NCBI RefSeq assembly: GCF_003438075.1 | Contig: NZ_QSTA01000006.1 | Coordinates: 27,492-91,491 of the forward strand | Reading direction: 5' to 3' | Length of the DNA: 64,000 bases | Source of the DNA: Eubacterium sp. OM08-24 | GTDB lineage: Bacteria > Bacillota > Clostridia > Oscillospirales > Acutalibacteraceae | Shown: positions 19,984-30,769 of the stretch, piece after piece | Layout of the letters: each line of letters starts with the position of its first letter | Position numbering within the stretch: the stretch's first letter is position 1 | The notes under the pieces: model-generated | Database searches by the model: none | What the model was told of the DNA's origin: nothing | The model's input: only the letters and a program-made list of their open reading frames with translations | Program-made: the position numbers and the translations under genes

Positions 19984-20916
19984 ATGGCAAAGCACGAAGG
20001 TTTATTATTAAAAATTGATTCCAAAGGAAATATTTCCGGCTATATGCAGGAAAATAACAATAAGATTCCAATTGAAAATACTACTATCAAAAATGAGTTG
20101 ATTAGTTTCTCAGAAGAAGATTTTGAAGAGTATTCTGAACTGCAAAATGAAATAAGAAAAGTTTACAGAACATATCCTGATGAAAGTGAAGAAAGATTTG
20201 CACTGATTAAAAAGTTAACTGCAAAAGCAGAAAAGGCATTGGCGGAATATAGAACTTTTTACGGTCTTTTGAACAGACTTATGATTGAGGATTTTTTAGG
20301 AGAGAACGACGGAACTGAACATTATCTGCGTGAATATGCAAGCTATCTTGACCAGATAAAAACCGTGCAGTTTTTTGTTTTGCACTTTTTCAGCGATTTA
20401 TCAAATCAAATAGAAATTGATGTTAACGAAGATTTCAATTACAACAGCGTACAGATTTCCACCGTATTTTATTTTGAGGATAACAAATCCAGACAGATGT
20501 ACCATATCCGTAACCTGACAGAGTATTATTTTCTGCTGTTACATTTATTTGTTGAGAACGGATACCGCCTCTGCCTCTGTCAGCTTTGTGGCAGATACTT
20601 TGTGCCAAAGACAAAAAAGAAAACCCTGTACTGCGACAGAGTTCTGAATAATGGTAAAACTTGCAAGGAATTTGCGCCGAAATTAAAGCACCGAATCTTG
20701 GCAAACAGAAATGAGGTGCTGAAAACTTTTGACACACAGCGAGGCAAAATGTATAAGCGTTATGAAAGAACACTGAACACACCTGATACTGTGGAAAAGC
20801 CTTTGAGTTTTGAGGAATATTATGATTGGCTTGAAAAATCGAGAACAGCAAGGGACAATTATCTTGAGGATAAAATTCCCAAGGAGGAAGCATTGAACAT
20901 AATTTGTATTGAGTAA
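19984..20916 (+). CDS. DUF6076-like protein with a C-terminal zinc-finger motif (IME-1)
   Basis: The start is the ATG at 19984, 5 nt after GAGG. The 310-residue protein has an acidic helical N-terminal half and a C-terminal 'CLCQLCGRYFVPKTKKKTLYC' region, a C-x2-C...C-type metal knuckle, followed by basic residues. It resembles proteins annotated DUF6076. IME-2 has an equivalent at 31671-32849 with the same knuckle and position, divergent from the replication gene. Probably a nucleic-acid-binding regulator; the role is not established. Confidence 0.6.
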   Translation: MAKHEGLLLKIDSKGNISGYMQENNNKIPIENTTIKNELISFSEEDFEEYSELQNEIRKVYRTYPDESEERFALIKKLTAKAEKALAEYRTFYGLLNRLMIEDFLGENDGTEHYLREYASYLDQIKTVQFFVLHFFSDLSNQIEIDVNEDFNYNSVQISTVFYFEDNKSRQMYHIRNLTEYYFLLLHLFVENGYRLCLCQLCGRYFVPKTKKKTLYCDRVLNNGKTCKEFAPKLKHRILANRNEVLKTFDTQRGKMYKRYERTLNTPDTVEKPLSFEEYYDWLEKSRTARDNYLEDKIPKEEALNIICIE

Positions 20917-20933
20917 AATTTGTAAAAAGTAAT

Positions 20934-20977
20934 CGGATAGGCAATCAATGGGAAAAATTAACTGCCTATCCGTTTTC
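20934..20977 (+). terminator. Rho-independent terminator after the DUF6076-like gene
   Basis: CGGATAGGCA and TGCCTATCCG form a perfect 10-bp stem followed by TTTTCTT on the plus strand. It lies between convergent genes and could also act on the minus strand. Confidence 0.75.
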
Positions 20978-21241
20978 TTAATTATTTACTACATCAATGA
21001 TAATCCTTGCACCCAGTCGAAATCCGTTCAGAAATATTTCTCGTTCGCTGATTTCAGAAATTTCACGATTACAATCCTTGTATTTTTCAAAGGTTTCTTT
21101 CTGCGCCTCAGTCAGGGCTGCCGCAAGCTTTTCTTCATTCCTGTTGAGCAGTTTCAATAGCTCCTTGACCTCATCATCAAGCTTTGCACATTTTTCGTGA
21201 GGGAATAAGTTTCCGTAATATAAATCTTCAAGTATATCCAT
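20978..21241 (-). CDS. Small DUF6809-like helical protein
   Basis: An 87-residue soluble protein, 'DILEDLYYGNLFPHEK', a Lys/Glu-rich helix, and a C-terminal 'FLNGFRLGARIIIDV'. The pattern resembles a family annotated as DUF6809 that is common on mobile elements in clostridia. No function is known. It converges with the DUF6076-like gene across a shared terminator hairpin. Confidence 0.6.
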   Translation of the reverse strand: MDILEDLYYGNLFPHEKCAKLDDEVKELLKLLNRNEEKLAAALTEAQKETFEKYKDCNREISEISEREIFLNGFRLGARIIIDVVNN

Positions 21242-21472
21242 ATCTTATGCCACCTTTCGTAGAACAAACATATCCCACATAACTTTGCATAAGTCCTGAT
21301 ATACTTACATTTATTACTTTAATTAAGTTTGAAATTTATTTTTATTATTACTTTACAAAAAGCAATACAAGAAGTATAATAAATATCACAATTTAGTAAT
21401 ATTAAATGCATAAAATCAAAAAATCTCAAATAATTTCCAGTTAAAATATATAATAGGAATAGGAGCATACAA

Positions 21473-22264
21473 ATGAAATACAAAATCTTATCAGCAATAA
21501 TATCCATCGTACTTATGATTTTGCTTGTAGGCTGTCAGCAGAACAATACAATTATTAAGCCTGATATAGAAACAAAAACTGTGACGGAAAACAGCGAAGG
21601 TGATTATATAACTTTTTCACTTGATATTCCTTCAAACTGGAAATTATACGCTCAGAATTATACATCTATTGCTTGTTTTAGTCCTGATGCAAACAAAACA
21701 AATGCCAGCGAAAATATTTCTCCCTACAAATTAAGTATAGATAACTATATCATTCCATCACTAATGCCAATAGATGACAAATATAAACAAGCTTATAAAG
21801 ATTTATTTAGTGGCAAATATGATGGTATTAAAGATTTAATTTGCGATAACATTGAATATATAAATATAGGGAAGGTAATAGACAGTTTCCCGGACGTTAC
21901 TTTTGAAACTCCTGAAAGCATTATGGATTACTTTAATATACTTGTTGACGGTATAAGTACACCGGATGTTACAATGCCAGAGTCATGGAATGATAAAAAA
22001 TGGGCAACTGATTTTACTTTCAGTGAATATAACGGTAAGAACGGAAAGATTATTGCGGTAGAATATTCCTATGTAATTATAGATAAAACCTACAAAGCTA
22101 TTAATTGCTACCGTGATGACGACTTTTCCGTATGCGGAGCTTTTGATGACGATGCAGATCTTTCTTCGGGCGATTTAGCACTATGGGTTGCCGATAATAT
22201 GGAAATTACCAAACACTATAAAATTGAAGATAATATGATAAAGCAAGAGGGAGTAGATTATTAA
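21473..22264 (+). CDS. Putative lipoprotein (IME-1 cargo)
   Basis: A 263-residue protein with a type II signal peptide (MKYKILSAIIS, hydrophobic core, lipobox L-L-V-G-C at residue 21). An AGGAGC RBS precedes the start. The mature region contains 'YITFSLDIPSNWKLY', as in lipoproteins with a PsbP/DUF1795-like fold, but the match is weak. The gene converges with the large ChW/C39 gene across a hairpin at 22298-22326. Confidence 0.7.
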   Translation: MKYKILSAIISIVLMILLVGCQQNNTIIKPDIETKTVTENSEGDYITFSLDIPSNWKLYAQNYTSIACFSPDANKTNASENISPYKLSIDNYIIPSLMPIDDKYKQAYKDLFSGKYDGIKDLICDNIEYINIGKVIDSFPDVTFETPESIMDYFNILVDGISTPDVTMPESWNDKKWATDFTFSEYNGKNGKIIAVEYSYVIIDKTYKAINCYRDDDFSVCGAFDDDADLSSGDLALWVADNMEITKHYKIEDNMIKQEGVDY

Positions 22265-22297
22265 ATTTTATGTTTTTAAAATCTATATATTGTAATT

Positions 22298-22326
22298 ACA
22301 GCCGAAGTATTTTCTACTTCGGCTGT
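22298..22326. terminator. Hairpin between convergent cargo genes
   Basis: ACAGCCGAAGTA and TACTTCGGCTGT form a perfect 12-bp stem with a 5-nt loop. Neither side has a long T-run, but the position between two convergent stops supports a bidirectional terminator role. Confidence 0.55.
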
Positions 22327-22337
22327 TGTGAATATAT

Positions 22338-25300
22338 TTATGCTTTTACAAATTCAAAAAATGCTGCTTTATCTTGAGGTAATTCACTTACAGGATTAAT
22401 TTGAGGCAAAATATTTATACGATCAATTTCTGTACCCCAAAAATCTTTAACAACAATTTCAATTTTTTCACTATCATATATAGTCGCATATTCATACATT
22501 TTTCCATCTTTGCCACAGAAAATTTGAGATACATATTTATCCTCTTTTCGTCTTTCATCAAATGTAAACTCAATATCATATTTATATGAATCATTTGGTA
22601 TTATTCCCTTAAATTTCGCATACTGCCCTTTTGCAAAATCATTAACAGTACTTTCCCATACTTGTGCAGAATACATATTAGCTCCTGACCAGCGGCCATA
22701 AAGAGCTCTCATAGATTGATTTTTAAGTGATATTAAATTATTAAAGAAATTGCAATATTTAGATTCGCCACAACGAATTACCGCTTGCTTTTGACCCGTA
22801 GAAGAAACTTTATAATATTCAACATCCATATAGAGTGTCTCCCAGCTATTTGCAAAAGAGGTAATTCCACCTATAAGTATTGCTGAAAAATTGCCTATTG
22901 CTGGATGGTTTTGTGCTTCAACCATACTATCGTCAAATTCTAATCCAGAAATAAACTTTGCAACATCAAAGGTATTTTTTTGCAGTCTTGTTGGTTTTTT
23001 CTCATCCGGTTTATTTTCATACTGATAAGCAGGTTTAATATAGGTTTTTCCATTTTCATACAGCATAATTGGATATATTTCTTTAGTTTCAGGATTTTTA
23101 ACTGCACCATATTTATAAACCGGTGCTGGAGTAGGTGTAGGCGTAACAGTATCCTTTTTTTCAAGAACAATTGCCTGTAAATTTAATCCTTTATACGCCG
23201 TTTCAACAGAAGATTTGCTATAGTACGTTTGTGATTGAGAAGTTAGAGGGTCATTAAAAATATAATGAGTACTATCATATCCAATCAACAGTAAACAATG
23301 TTCCGGTGCAATCCAATTAATTGTTTTTCCGTTGTAGGTCCATGTAGAGCTGATGTATGGAGTGTTCATATACATAGTTGCCCACAGAATTACCGGTATA
23401 CCTTTGTCTATGTAGTTAGAGCATAAATTTTTCAGAGAAACACCATATAATTGTTTTGCAGTATATTTTTGTCCGGATAAAACTTTATCCAAAGCCTTTT
23501 TTATTACCGGAGCATAACATCCATAACCACTCGTAGATCTGGGATTTCCTCCGAATGAAATATTGGGATCAAAAGGTGTGCCTGATCTGTTAAGATAATT
23601 ATCAATAAATGTATCTACTGAGATATTGATTCCTGCATGATTTAATGCCATAACTGTAGTAACACTTTCGCATCCTGTCGGATATTTGCCTAACTGAGAA
23701 ATAAACGGAGCTTGAATTATTTTACTATTACCTGTAGGTGTTGATGGTTTAGTATAAATTTCATTTTCCTCGTAGATATGGATTTCCACACCGTTAATAT
23801 TTTTACCGTCAATACCTGCATAGGAACAACCTGTGTCCAAAGTACCATCTAAATTATACTTTGACTGTACACTGCGCATCCACTTTGGATCAGCATTACT
23901 TACCCATGGTAACCAATTACCGTCTACATGCACTCTGTACATAACAACTACACCTGATGTTAGTTTTACATCTTCTTTACTATATACTTGAATATTCAAT
24001 AACTGCACAGTGCCACCCGGATATCCTGCATAGTCATTTTCATTGCTTTTAACAAAAGGATAATAGTATGATCTTCCTTCATTCCAAGTCCTGTATAAAA
24101 GGTAATATGGCTTAGACTTATCGGTTTTAATTTTTATACCATTAATATGAACGGAGCTTGCCATTGAAGTAAAGCTATGCCAATTTGAATCTTCGTCAAT
24201 ATAGCTAAGTGTTGAAGCTACTTTGCCTCCGGATAAATTACCGATTGACGATGAGATGGATTTGCCATTAAACACATAGATTTCAACACCGCTTATATTT
24301 TTACCGATAATTCCAGCATATGATGAACTGACATCCAATGTTCCACCTAAATTATAGTTTTCTTGAACATTCTGCATCCACTCCGGATCAGCATTACTAA
24401 CCCATGGCAACCATCTTCCATCAACATAAGCACGATACATTACAACAACACCGGCAGTTAGCTTTGTTCCATCCTTACTATATGCACTTATACTCAGTCC
24501 CTGAATTGGTTTATTTGGATAACCTGCGTAATCATTTTCTAAACTTGTTACTTCAGGATAATAGTATGATTGTCCTTCGTTCCATGTTTTGTAACGCAAA
24601 TAAAAATCCGAATTTGAATTGGTCTGAATTTTAATACCGTCAATAGGAGAAGCCATTACTTTATGATTGAAACTTTTCCAATTAGATGTACTATTTGCCA
24701 TATACTGGGTTGTTATTAATTCTTCAGAACCAACGAAACTACCTGAACCCGCATTTAACGAATCTTCTTCAAAAATACGAATTTCAACGCCACCAATATT
24801 TTTACCGTCTATGCCGGCATAAGATGAACCTGTATCTAAAGTACCATTCAAACTATATTTAGTTTTTACATTTCTCATCCATTCAGGATCAGCGTTACTT
24901 ACCCATGGCAGCCACCTTGAATCAGTATATACTCTATACATAACAATAATTCCGGAAGTAAGTTTTGTGCCATTATTTCTATATACATTGATACTTAACC
25001 TCTGAATAGCTTTTCCAGGGGAACCTGCATAATCATTTTCTGTACTATTTACGGCAGGATAATAAGATGACTGTCCTTCATTCCATGTTCGATAAGTTAA
25101 ATAATAATCCTTGTTACTGCCTGTCTGTATTTTTACTCCATCTATTCTGGATGACAAAGTGCTTTTTGAAAAAGACTTCCAATTAGATTCATTTCCAACC
25201 ATATAGCTTAGCGAAGGATTTGATTCACCACCAGAGTAGTTTCCTAACGATGATTCTTTATAAACACGAATTTCTATTCCGCTAATATTCTTTCCGGAGA

Positions 25301-25712
25301 TACCGGCATACGAGCTGCTGGTATCTAAAGTGCCACCCAGATTATATTTACTCTGTACACTATCCATCCATTCAGGGTCAGCATTACTTACCCATGGTAG
25401 CCATTTATTTTCTACAAAGGCTCTATACATAACAACAACACCTGATACTAACTTCGTACCATCATTCCTGTATGCTTGAATCTGAAGTTGTTGAATTGGC
25501 TTACCTGAAGAACCTGCATAATCGTTTTCAGTACTTTTTACATATGGATAATATCCATTCATTCCCTTATTCCAAGTTCTATATTGTAAATAAAAAGATT
25601 CATTTGAACTTGTTTTAATCTTTAAGCAGTCCATAGTAGATTTTGTCTGATCACTAAAACCTATCCACTTTCCACCGTATAAATATGAAAGAGAAATTGC
25701 TTGCTTACTCAA
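22338..25712 (-). CDS. Large ChW-like repeat protein with C39-like cysteine peptidase
   Basis: The best start is the TTG at 25712 with AGGAGG 8 nt upstream, giving 1124 residues; the frame is open further up without an RBS. Four tandem modules of about 165 residues follow, each with 'YRTWN-x-G', 'ENDYAG', 'WLPWVSNADPEWM' and 'SYAGI-x-GKNI-x-G(I/V)EI', resembling clostridial hydrophobic-W repeats. A C39-like peptidase comes next, with Cys in 'PTGCESV' and His in 'APEHCLLLIGYD' followed by a 'FNDP' Asp. A Pro-Thr linker and an unrecognised 230-residue domain end it. No signal peptide is visible, which is odd for such a protein. Confidence 0.75.
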   Translation of the reverse strand: MSKQAISLSYLYGGKWIGFSDQTKSTMDCLKIKTSSNESFYLQYRTWNKGMNGYYPYVKSTENDYAGSSGKPIQQLQIQAYRNDGTKLVSGVVVMYRAFVENKWLPWVSNADPEWMDSVQSKYNLGGTLDTSSSYAGISGKNISGIEIRVYKESSLGNYSGGESNPSLSYMVGNESNWKSFSKSTLSSRIDGVKIQTGSNKDYYLTYRTWNEGQSSYYPAVNSTENDYAGSPGKAIQRLSINVYRNNGTKLTSGIIVMYRVYTDSRWLPWVSNADPEWMRNVKTKYSLNGTLDTGSSYAGIDGKNIGGVEIRIFEEDSLNAGSGSFVGSEELITTQYMANSTSNWKSFNHKVMASPIDGIKIQTNSNSDFYLRYKTWNEGQSYYYPEVTSLENDYAGYPNKPIQGLSISAYSKDGTKLTAGVVVMYRAYVDGRWLPWVSNADPEWMQNVQENYNLGGTLDVSSSYAGIIGKNISGVEIYVFNGKSISSSIGNLSGGKVASTLSYIDEDSNWHSFTSMASSVHINGIKIKTDKSKPYYLLYRTWNEGRSYYYPFVKSNENDYAGYPGGTVQLLNIQVYSKEDVKLTSGVVVMYRVHVDGNWLPWVSNADPKWMRSVQSKYNLDGTLDTGCSYAGIDGKNINGVEIHIYEENEIYTKPSTPTGNSKIIQAPFISQLGKYPTGCESVTTVMALNHAGINISVDTFIDNYLNRSGTPFDPNISFGGNPRSTSGYGCYAPVIKKALDKVLSGQKYTAKQLYGVSLKNLCSNYIDKGIPVILWATMYMNTPYISSTWTYNGKTINWIAPEHCLLLIGYDSTHYIFNDPLTSQSQTYYSKSSVETAYKGLNLQAIVLEKKDTVTPTPTPAPVYKYGAVKNPETKEIYPIMLYENGKTYIKPAYQYENKPDEKKPTRLQKNTFDVAKFISGLEFDDSMVEAQNHPAIGNFSAILIGGITSFANSWETLYMDVEYYKVSSTGQKQAVIRCGESKYCNFFNNLISLKNQSMRALYGRWSGANMYSAQVWESTVNDFAKGQYAKFKGIIPNDSYKYDIEFTFDERRKEDKYVSQIFCGKDGKMYEYATIYDSEKIEIVVKDFWGTEIDRINILPQINPVSELPQDKAAFFEFVKA

Positions 25713-25759
25713 TAATTTTTTCCTCCTAATATAAATAATTAATATTTTTGATCGATCGC

Positions 25760-25811
25760 ATAGAACATATGTTCTATATATAATTTTAGCGTATAAATTC
25801 AAAGTTGTCAA
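25760..25811 (-). promoter_or_regulatory. Promoter with LexA-like palindromic operator
   Basis: Minus strand: TTGACA (25806-25811), 17-bp spacer, TAAAAT (25783-25788), then an 18-bp palindrome ATAGAACATATGTTCTAT (25760-25777) around the expected transcription start. The core GAAC-N4-GTTC matches the Gram-positive SOS box CGAAC-N4-GTTCG except for the outermost base on each side. It drives the ChW/C39 gene. Confidence 0.65.
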
Positions 25812-25936
25812 GAAAATCAATAATACTTTTTTGCAAACTAGTTAATTAAAATAGTTTTTGAAATATAAACATATTTTTCACTAAATAAAAACGAGATAAA
25901 CAATAAAGGTCATCTCGTTTAATTACATCCTATTCG

Positions 25937-25962
25937 GTTTCGAACAATAATTATATTTAACA
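25937..25962 (-). repeat. IME-1 right terminal inverted repeat
   Basis: Inverted partner of 14719-14744. Just inside, 25927-25940 carries TCCTATTCGGTTT, a motif that also occurs upstream of both serine recombinase genes and at the right end of IME-2, consistent with a recombinase-binding site. Confidence 0.6.
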
Positions 25963-26948
25963 TCTTTGAGTCTTTTATTAGTATCAAGCAATCCCTTAAC
26001 ACCGAAACAGAGGAAACTGTCGTCGGTAATGTTGGTGTGACCGTTGAAATACTTTGATTCTGAACCTACACACATACTATGAATACCCAGACAAACCTCC
26101 TGCAAGATTTCTTCTGTATAAAGATACTTTCGCTTGTGGTCGTAGGTCATATATTCTTCCTCACACAAGTCATAAAAGTCAGACATAACAGGAAAGTCGG
26201 TAGGCTTTTTTGTGCTGTAATTTGTTGTATCTGTAATACCGAATCGTGCGTACAGCTTCATAAGCAGAATTTCAATTGTATCAAGCTGTGCGTCCGTGAA
26301 ATCCTTGTAGGTTCTGAAAAAATCTTTCAAAAACGCAATGTGCTGTGAAAGTCGTGTTACCTTGTTAAATGCAGGCGGTGCGTCCTTATCGATCTCATCC
26401 TGACCGTCATTTCATGCTTTTGGCTCAAGGGGATTGATTTTGTATTTGCCTGACATAAAATCAATGTAACAACCGCCAAGGGCATTTGTCAGATCCTCAT
26501 ATTCCGCTTCGGGATCAAGGCAAATTATTTTCTTTCCGCTTTCTCTTATGTTGGTTAAAATCAATTTAAGAAGATAACTTTTGCCCTGACCTGAGTTTCC
26601 AAGAATAAGGATGTTGCTCGTTGTCTTGTCCTCTGTTCGCCTGTCAAAGTCAACAAGGATATTAGTGCCGTATTTATCTCTGCCGATGTACAAGCCGTTT
26701 GGATCTGTCTTACCACTGAAATTAAACGGAAACAAATTTGCAACAGATGAAGCAGGCAGAACACGCTCGTATAAACTTCCGAACTGATTACTTCCGATAG
26801 GATTTACAGACAAAAATCCTTCTTTCTGCCGTAAAGTTAGGCGGTCAACTTCAATCTTTGAACGAGTAAGTTCCATTGCAATATCGGTTTGCAACTCCTT
26901 TAATTTCTGTTTGCTCTTGGCTTTAAGTTCTATAAACACAGAGCAATG
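25963..26948 (-). pseudogene. virB4: virB4, middle piece (residues about 139-465) with an internal TGA
   Basis: The frame runs SVFIELKAKSKQK ... Walker A 'ILGNSGQGKSYLL' ... 'IICLDPEAEYEDL' ... 'NPLEPKA', then TGA at 26412-26414, where related VirB4 proteins have Trp. The same frame then continues 'PPAFNKVTRLSQHIAFLKDFFRTYKDF' to 'LDTNKRLKD'. The right edge adjoins IME-2 and the left edge IME-1. It continues the N-terminal piece at 55688-56101 and precedes the C-terminal piece at 14273-14718. Confidence 0.9.
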
Positions 26949-26950
26949 AA

Positions 26951-26972
26951 GCAGTGTTGCTTATCGGATAAA
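26951..26972 (+). repeat. IME-2 left terminal inverted repeat
   Basis: GCAGTGTTGCTTATCGGA begins at 26951. Its inverted partner is at 55669-55690, where the inward reading is GCAGTGCGCCTTATCGGA. Fifteen of these 18 bases match. Confidence 0.7.
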
Positions 26973-26984
26973 AAATTCTTATTG

Positions 26985-27013
26985 AACACCCGAGATTTTT
27001 CTTCTCGGGTGTT
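26985..27013 (-). terminator. Terminator of the IME-2 recombinase gene
   Basis: AACACCCGAGA and TCTCGGGTGTT make a perfect 11-bp stem with a 7-nt loop. On the minus strand it follows the recombinase stop and is trailed by an AT-rich tract. Confidence 0.65.
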
Positions 27014-27035
27014 CGCTTATTAATTGAGGTTCTGA

Positions 27036-28664
<1,629 letters not shown>

Positions 28665-28698
28665 TCATTCCTTTCCGAGTGTTATCAACTCTATCAAA

Positions 28699-28745
28699 TC
28701 AAACCGAATAGGATTACGACTACACAATATTCCTATTCGGCTTGA
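28699..28745. promoter_or_regulatory. Inverted-repeat site upstream of the IME-2 recombinase
   Basis: TCAAACCGAATAGGA (28699-28713) and TCCTATTCGGCTTGA (28731-28745) form inverted arms 17 nt apart. Position, arm sequence and spacing match the IME-1 site at 16464-16510. Confidence 0.6.
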
Positions 28746-28757
28746 ATATCCAGACTT

Positions 28758-28964
28758 TTATTCAGGTTTTTCACCTGAAACAAGATACTTTATTTTATCT
28801 GATACGGTATTATGTTTTTGCTCGTCCGCTATAGGAAATATATCCTGCACACAATAAGATGTGTTATCAATTTCAACTACATTCATTTTACATATATGCC
28901 TGCGTTTAAAAGCAAGGCTCGTAAGGTTATGTTCTTCTGAAAATGTATTATTGTTTTTCTCCAT
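28758..28964 (-). CDS. TnpW-like small protein (IME-2)
   Basis: A 68-residue protein starting at the ATG at 28964 behind GAAAGGAG; the frame is open further upstream but lacks an RBS there. 'NTSYCVQDIFPIADE' and 'VSDKIKYLVSGEK' align with the TnpW of IME-1 ([26 protein letters not shown]). It lies immediately upstream of the recombinase, as in IME-1. Confidence 0.7.
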   Translation of the reverse strand: MEKNNNTFSEEHNLTSLAFKRRHICKMNVVEIDNTSYCVQDIFPIADEQKHNTVSDKIKYLVSGEKPE

Positions 28965-28983
28965 TAAATGCTCCTTTCTCCAA

Positions 28984-30452
28984 CTACATTTGCATAGTCG
29001 GACTGTCATCAATTTCTTCATCTTCATATTCAATATTTTCTTCTTTTGATATTGCACCTGTAATCAATCCGGCGGTAAGACCAAGCAAAGTACCAATATC
29101 ACTTCCATTTTGCTCAGCTGTAATCCGTTTTCTGCGTTCTTCTTCATCTTCAGATTCATCATCTATTATCCAAGAAAGTGATTCAGCAAGAGAGTTGACA
29201 CCGCCGAGGACATTATGGTTATTGCTATCCATTTTAGAGTTGTCAGGAGTGTTGACTTTTTCACCTGTGAAGCTATTGCTAATTCCAGTTCCTGACCTTT
29301 TTGCAAGGTATTGTTCAAAAACCCTTCTTGAATCTTCCCAACCTGTTGTATAGACTCGGTCATCTGCATTTGCACAGACCTGATTTCTTTCAGCGTCTGT
29401 ACCGAAACTTTCTTCAGCTCCGTCTGACAATTTTTCGAGATTGATTCCATATTGTCTTTGTTGATTTCCAGAATTCTCTCCAGATATTCCACAATCTGGT
29501 CGTCCGTTGAGATTTTTGAAATCAGGTTGTAAAGTTCCGGCTGAAAGGTTATTGCCGTTCTCAGCAGGGTGAGTTCTTCTTCCTTGACCTGTGACGGAAT
29601 CGAAATCACTTTCGTTTCTCCCGATAGTAGCTCTATCGCTGTCAGTGAGTTGCTGTTTCTCTGCTTGAGGCTTTCCAAAATATTGTTCTTGCCTGTATCT
29701 GAATTCATTTTCCATACTTCCTTTCAAATATTTATCGTTGTGTAGTTTAATATCTCTGCACTTCATTTTGTTCGGGCATTGATAGGTGATGTATTTCCTG
29801 CCATCAGTCCAAGTCACCGAATAACCCATAATTGACATTGCGTTTATGAAATCCTCCTTGTTTCCGCTTATGTTCATAGCTTTGTCTATGTCATTCATCA
29901 GTTTGAATTTCCAGTTCTGACCTTTGACTGCGGTGCGGTATTCGTAGAGATTTTAATACCGTTCTTGCTGTAAGCCTCAAGAGTTGAAAGGCTATGCTGT
30001 CTGAAAATTTCATCGCTCAATGCTCGTAATGATTTGAGTGTGTTTGGATTCTGACGGAGTTTTTTACCATTCTCAAAGCTGACAGAGTTGATAACAAAGT
30101 GAGAGTGGATGTGTTGTGCATCACAATGTGTTGCAACCAAAACTTCATATCCTGTCCACGCTTTCTCGGCAAACTCTAATGCAACCTCATGAGCTTTCTG
30201 CGGAGTAATATTTTCTTCCGGCGAGAAAGATTGAACATACTGGTAGAAATTCATACAGTCCGTCTTTTTATACGATTTCTTTGTTGCAAGGAATTCTGAA
30301 AAAACATTCTCACCGTCACAGTTAATTCCGCTGATAAGTCTTTGATTTAAAATTTCATCGTAAACTTTTTTGTCCTGACAACAGTAATCAATTACACCTT
30401 TCATTGCACTGATTGATTGCTTAGACTCACGAATGTATGTCACGGTCGCCAT
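28984..30452 (-). pseudogene. MobP-type relaxase of IME-2, split by a frameshift
   Basis: The N-terminal part (ATG at 30452) has 'MATVTYIRESKQ' and the HUH motif 'ATHCDAQHIHSHFVINSV'. Near 29955 the frame breaks; the next frame reads 'LYEYRTAVKGQNWKFKL' and continues through 'MGYSVTWTDGRKYITY' to a long acidic C-terminus ('DDESEDEEERRK'). The IME-1 relaxase has EYRSADKGQSWKLQL at this position, which shows one protein was intended (about 490 residues). A 1-nt indel is the simplest cause. Overlap with the coiled-coil gene downstream is kept. Confidence 0.8.
29166..29708 (-). CDS. Coiled-coil membrane protein nested within the relaxase gene (IME-2)
   Basis: A 180-residue protein wholly inside the relaxase 3' half in a different frame. 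It starts 'MNSDTGKN', has long amphipathic helices (residues 60-150) and ends with a membrane segment (TLKWIAITIMSSAVSTLLLNHF). Start position, size, coiled-coil centre and C-terminal anchor match the IME-1 protein at 16848-17366 although the sequences differ greatly. Since the relaxase frame is broken upstream in this copy but this frame remains open, selection on it may persist. Confidence 0.6.
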   Translation of the reverse strand: MNSDTGKNNILESLKQRNSNSLTAIELLSGETKVISIPSQVKEEELTLLRTAITFQPELYNLISKISTDDQIVEYLERILEINKDNMESISKNCQTELKKVSVQTLKEIRSVQMQMTESIQQVGKIQEGFLNNTLQKGQELELAIASQVKKSTLLTTLKWIAITIMSSAVSTLLLNHFLG

Positions 30453-30667
30453 TACTTATCCTCCGAAAGTTTTATGATTGCGTCATAGATTTTTCTCTGC
30501 ATAGCAATCGTTTCACTAAAGTTGTAGGAATTAAAAGCACCGCTGTTTATCTTTCGTGTTATCTGATTCAGGTTATTGCCAATCCTTTTCAGTTCAACAA
30601 GTAACGGTTGCAAGTCAACTACTTTGATTTCACTTTGTAATGAAGATTTCAAAATATATTCAGTCAA
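30452..30667 (-). CDS. MobC-like relaxosome protein (IME-2), N-terminus uncertain
   Basis: The supported frame (TTG at 30667) begins 'TEYILKSSLQSE' and has the MobC motif 'IGNNLNQITRKIN'. In frame upstream the codons still look like MobC ('NQILSIRLTDSEKSAIYKKSKKAKLTLTEY') up to about 30760, next to a CGGAGG RBS, but no ATG, GTG or TTG lies in that frame. Either a rare start is used or the 5' end carries a small indel. The stop overlaps the relaxase ATG. Confidence 0.65.
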   Translation of the reverse strand: MTEYILKSSLQSEIKVVDLQPLLVELKRIGNNLNQITRKINSGAFNSYNFSETIAMQRKIYDAIIKLSEDK

Positions 30668-30769
30668 TGTCAGCTTAGCTTTCTTTGATTTTTTATAGAT
30701 TGCTGATTTTTCGGAATCAGTTAATCTGATACTTAAGATTTGATTTCTCTTACGGGTTTCTATTTTTAC

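Noticed and set aside
21319..21507. Minus-strand ORF upstream of the lipoprotein gene
   Set aside because: It overlaps the lipoprotein start and promoter region, lacks an RBS and is low in complexity.
22338..25712. Tandem DNA repeats in the ChW/C39 gene as a possible CRISPR-like or satellite array
   Set aside because: The repeats are about 500 bp coding modules in one open frame, with divergence at silent positions.
26331..26414. Stop-codon reassignment (TGA read as Trp) suggested by virB4
   Set aside because: All other genes use TGA normally as stop and TGG for Trp; virB4 also has a deletion and two insertions, so decay is simpler.
29898..30452. Programmed frameshift in the IME-2 relaxase
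   Set aside because: No slippery heptamer or following hairpin is apparent at the break, and the IME-1 relaxase is continuous there.
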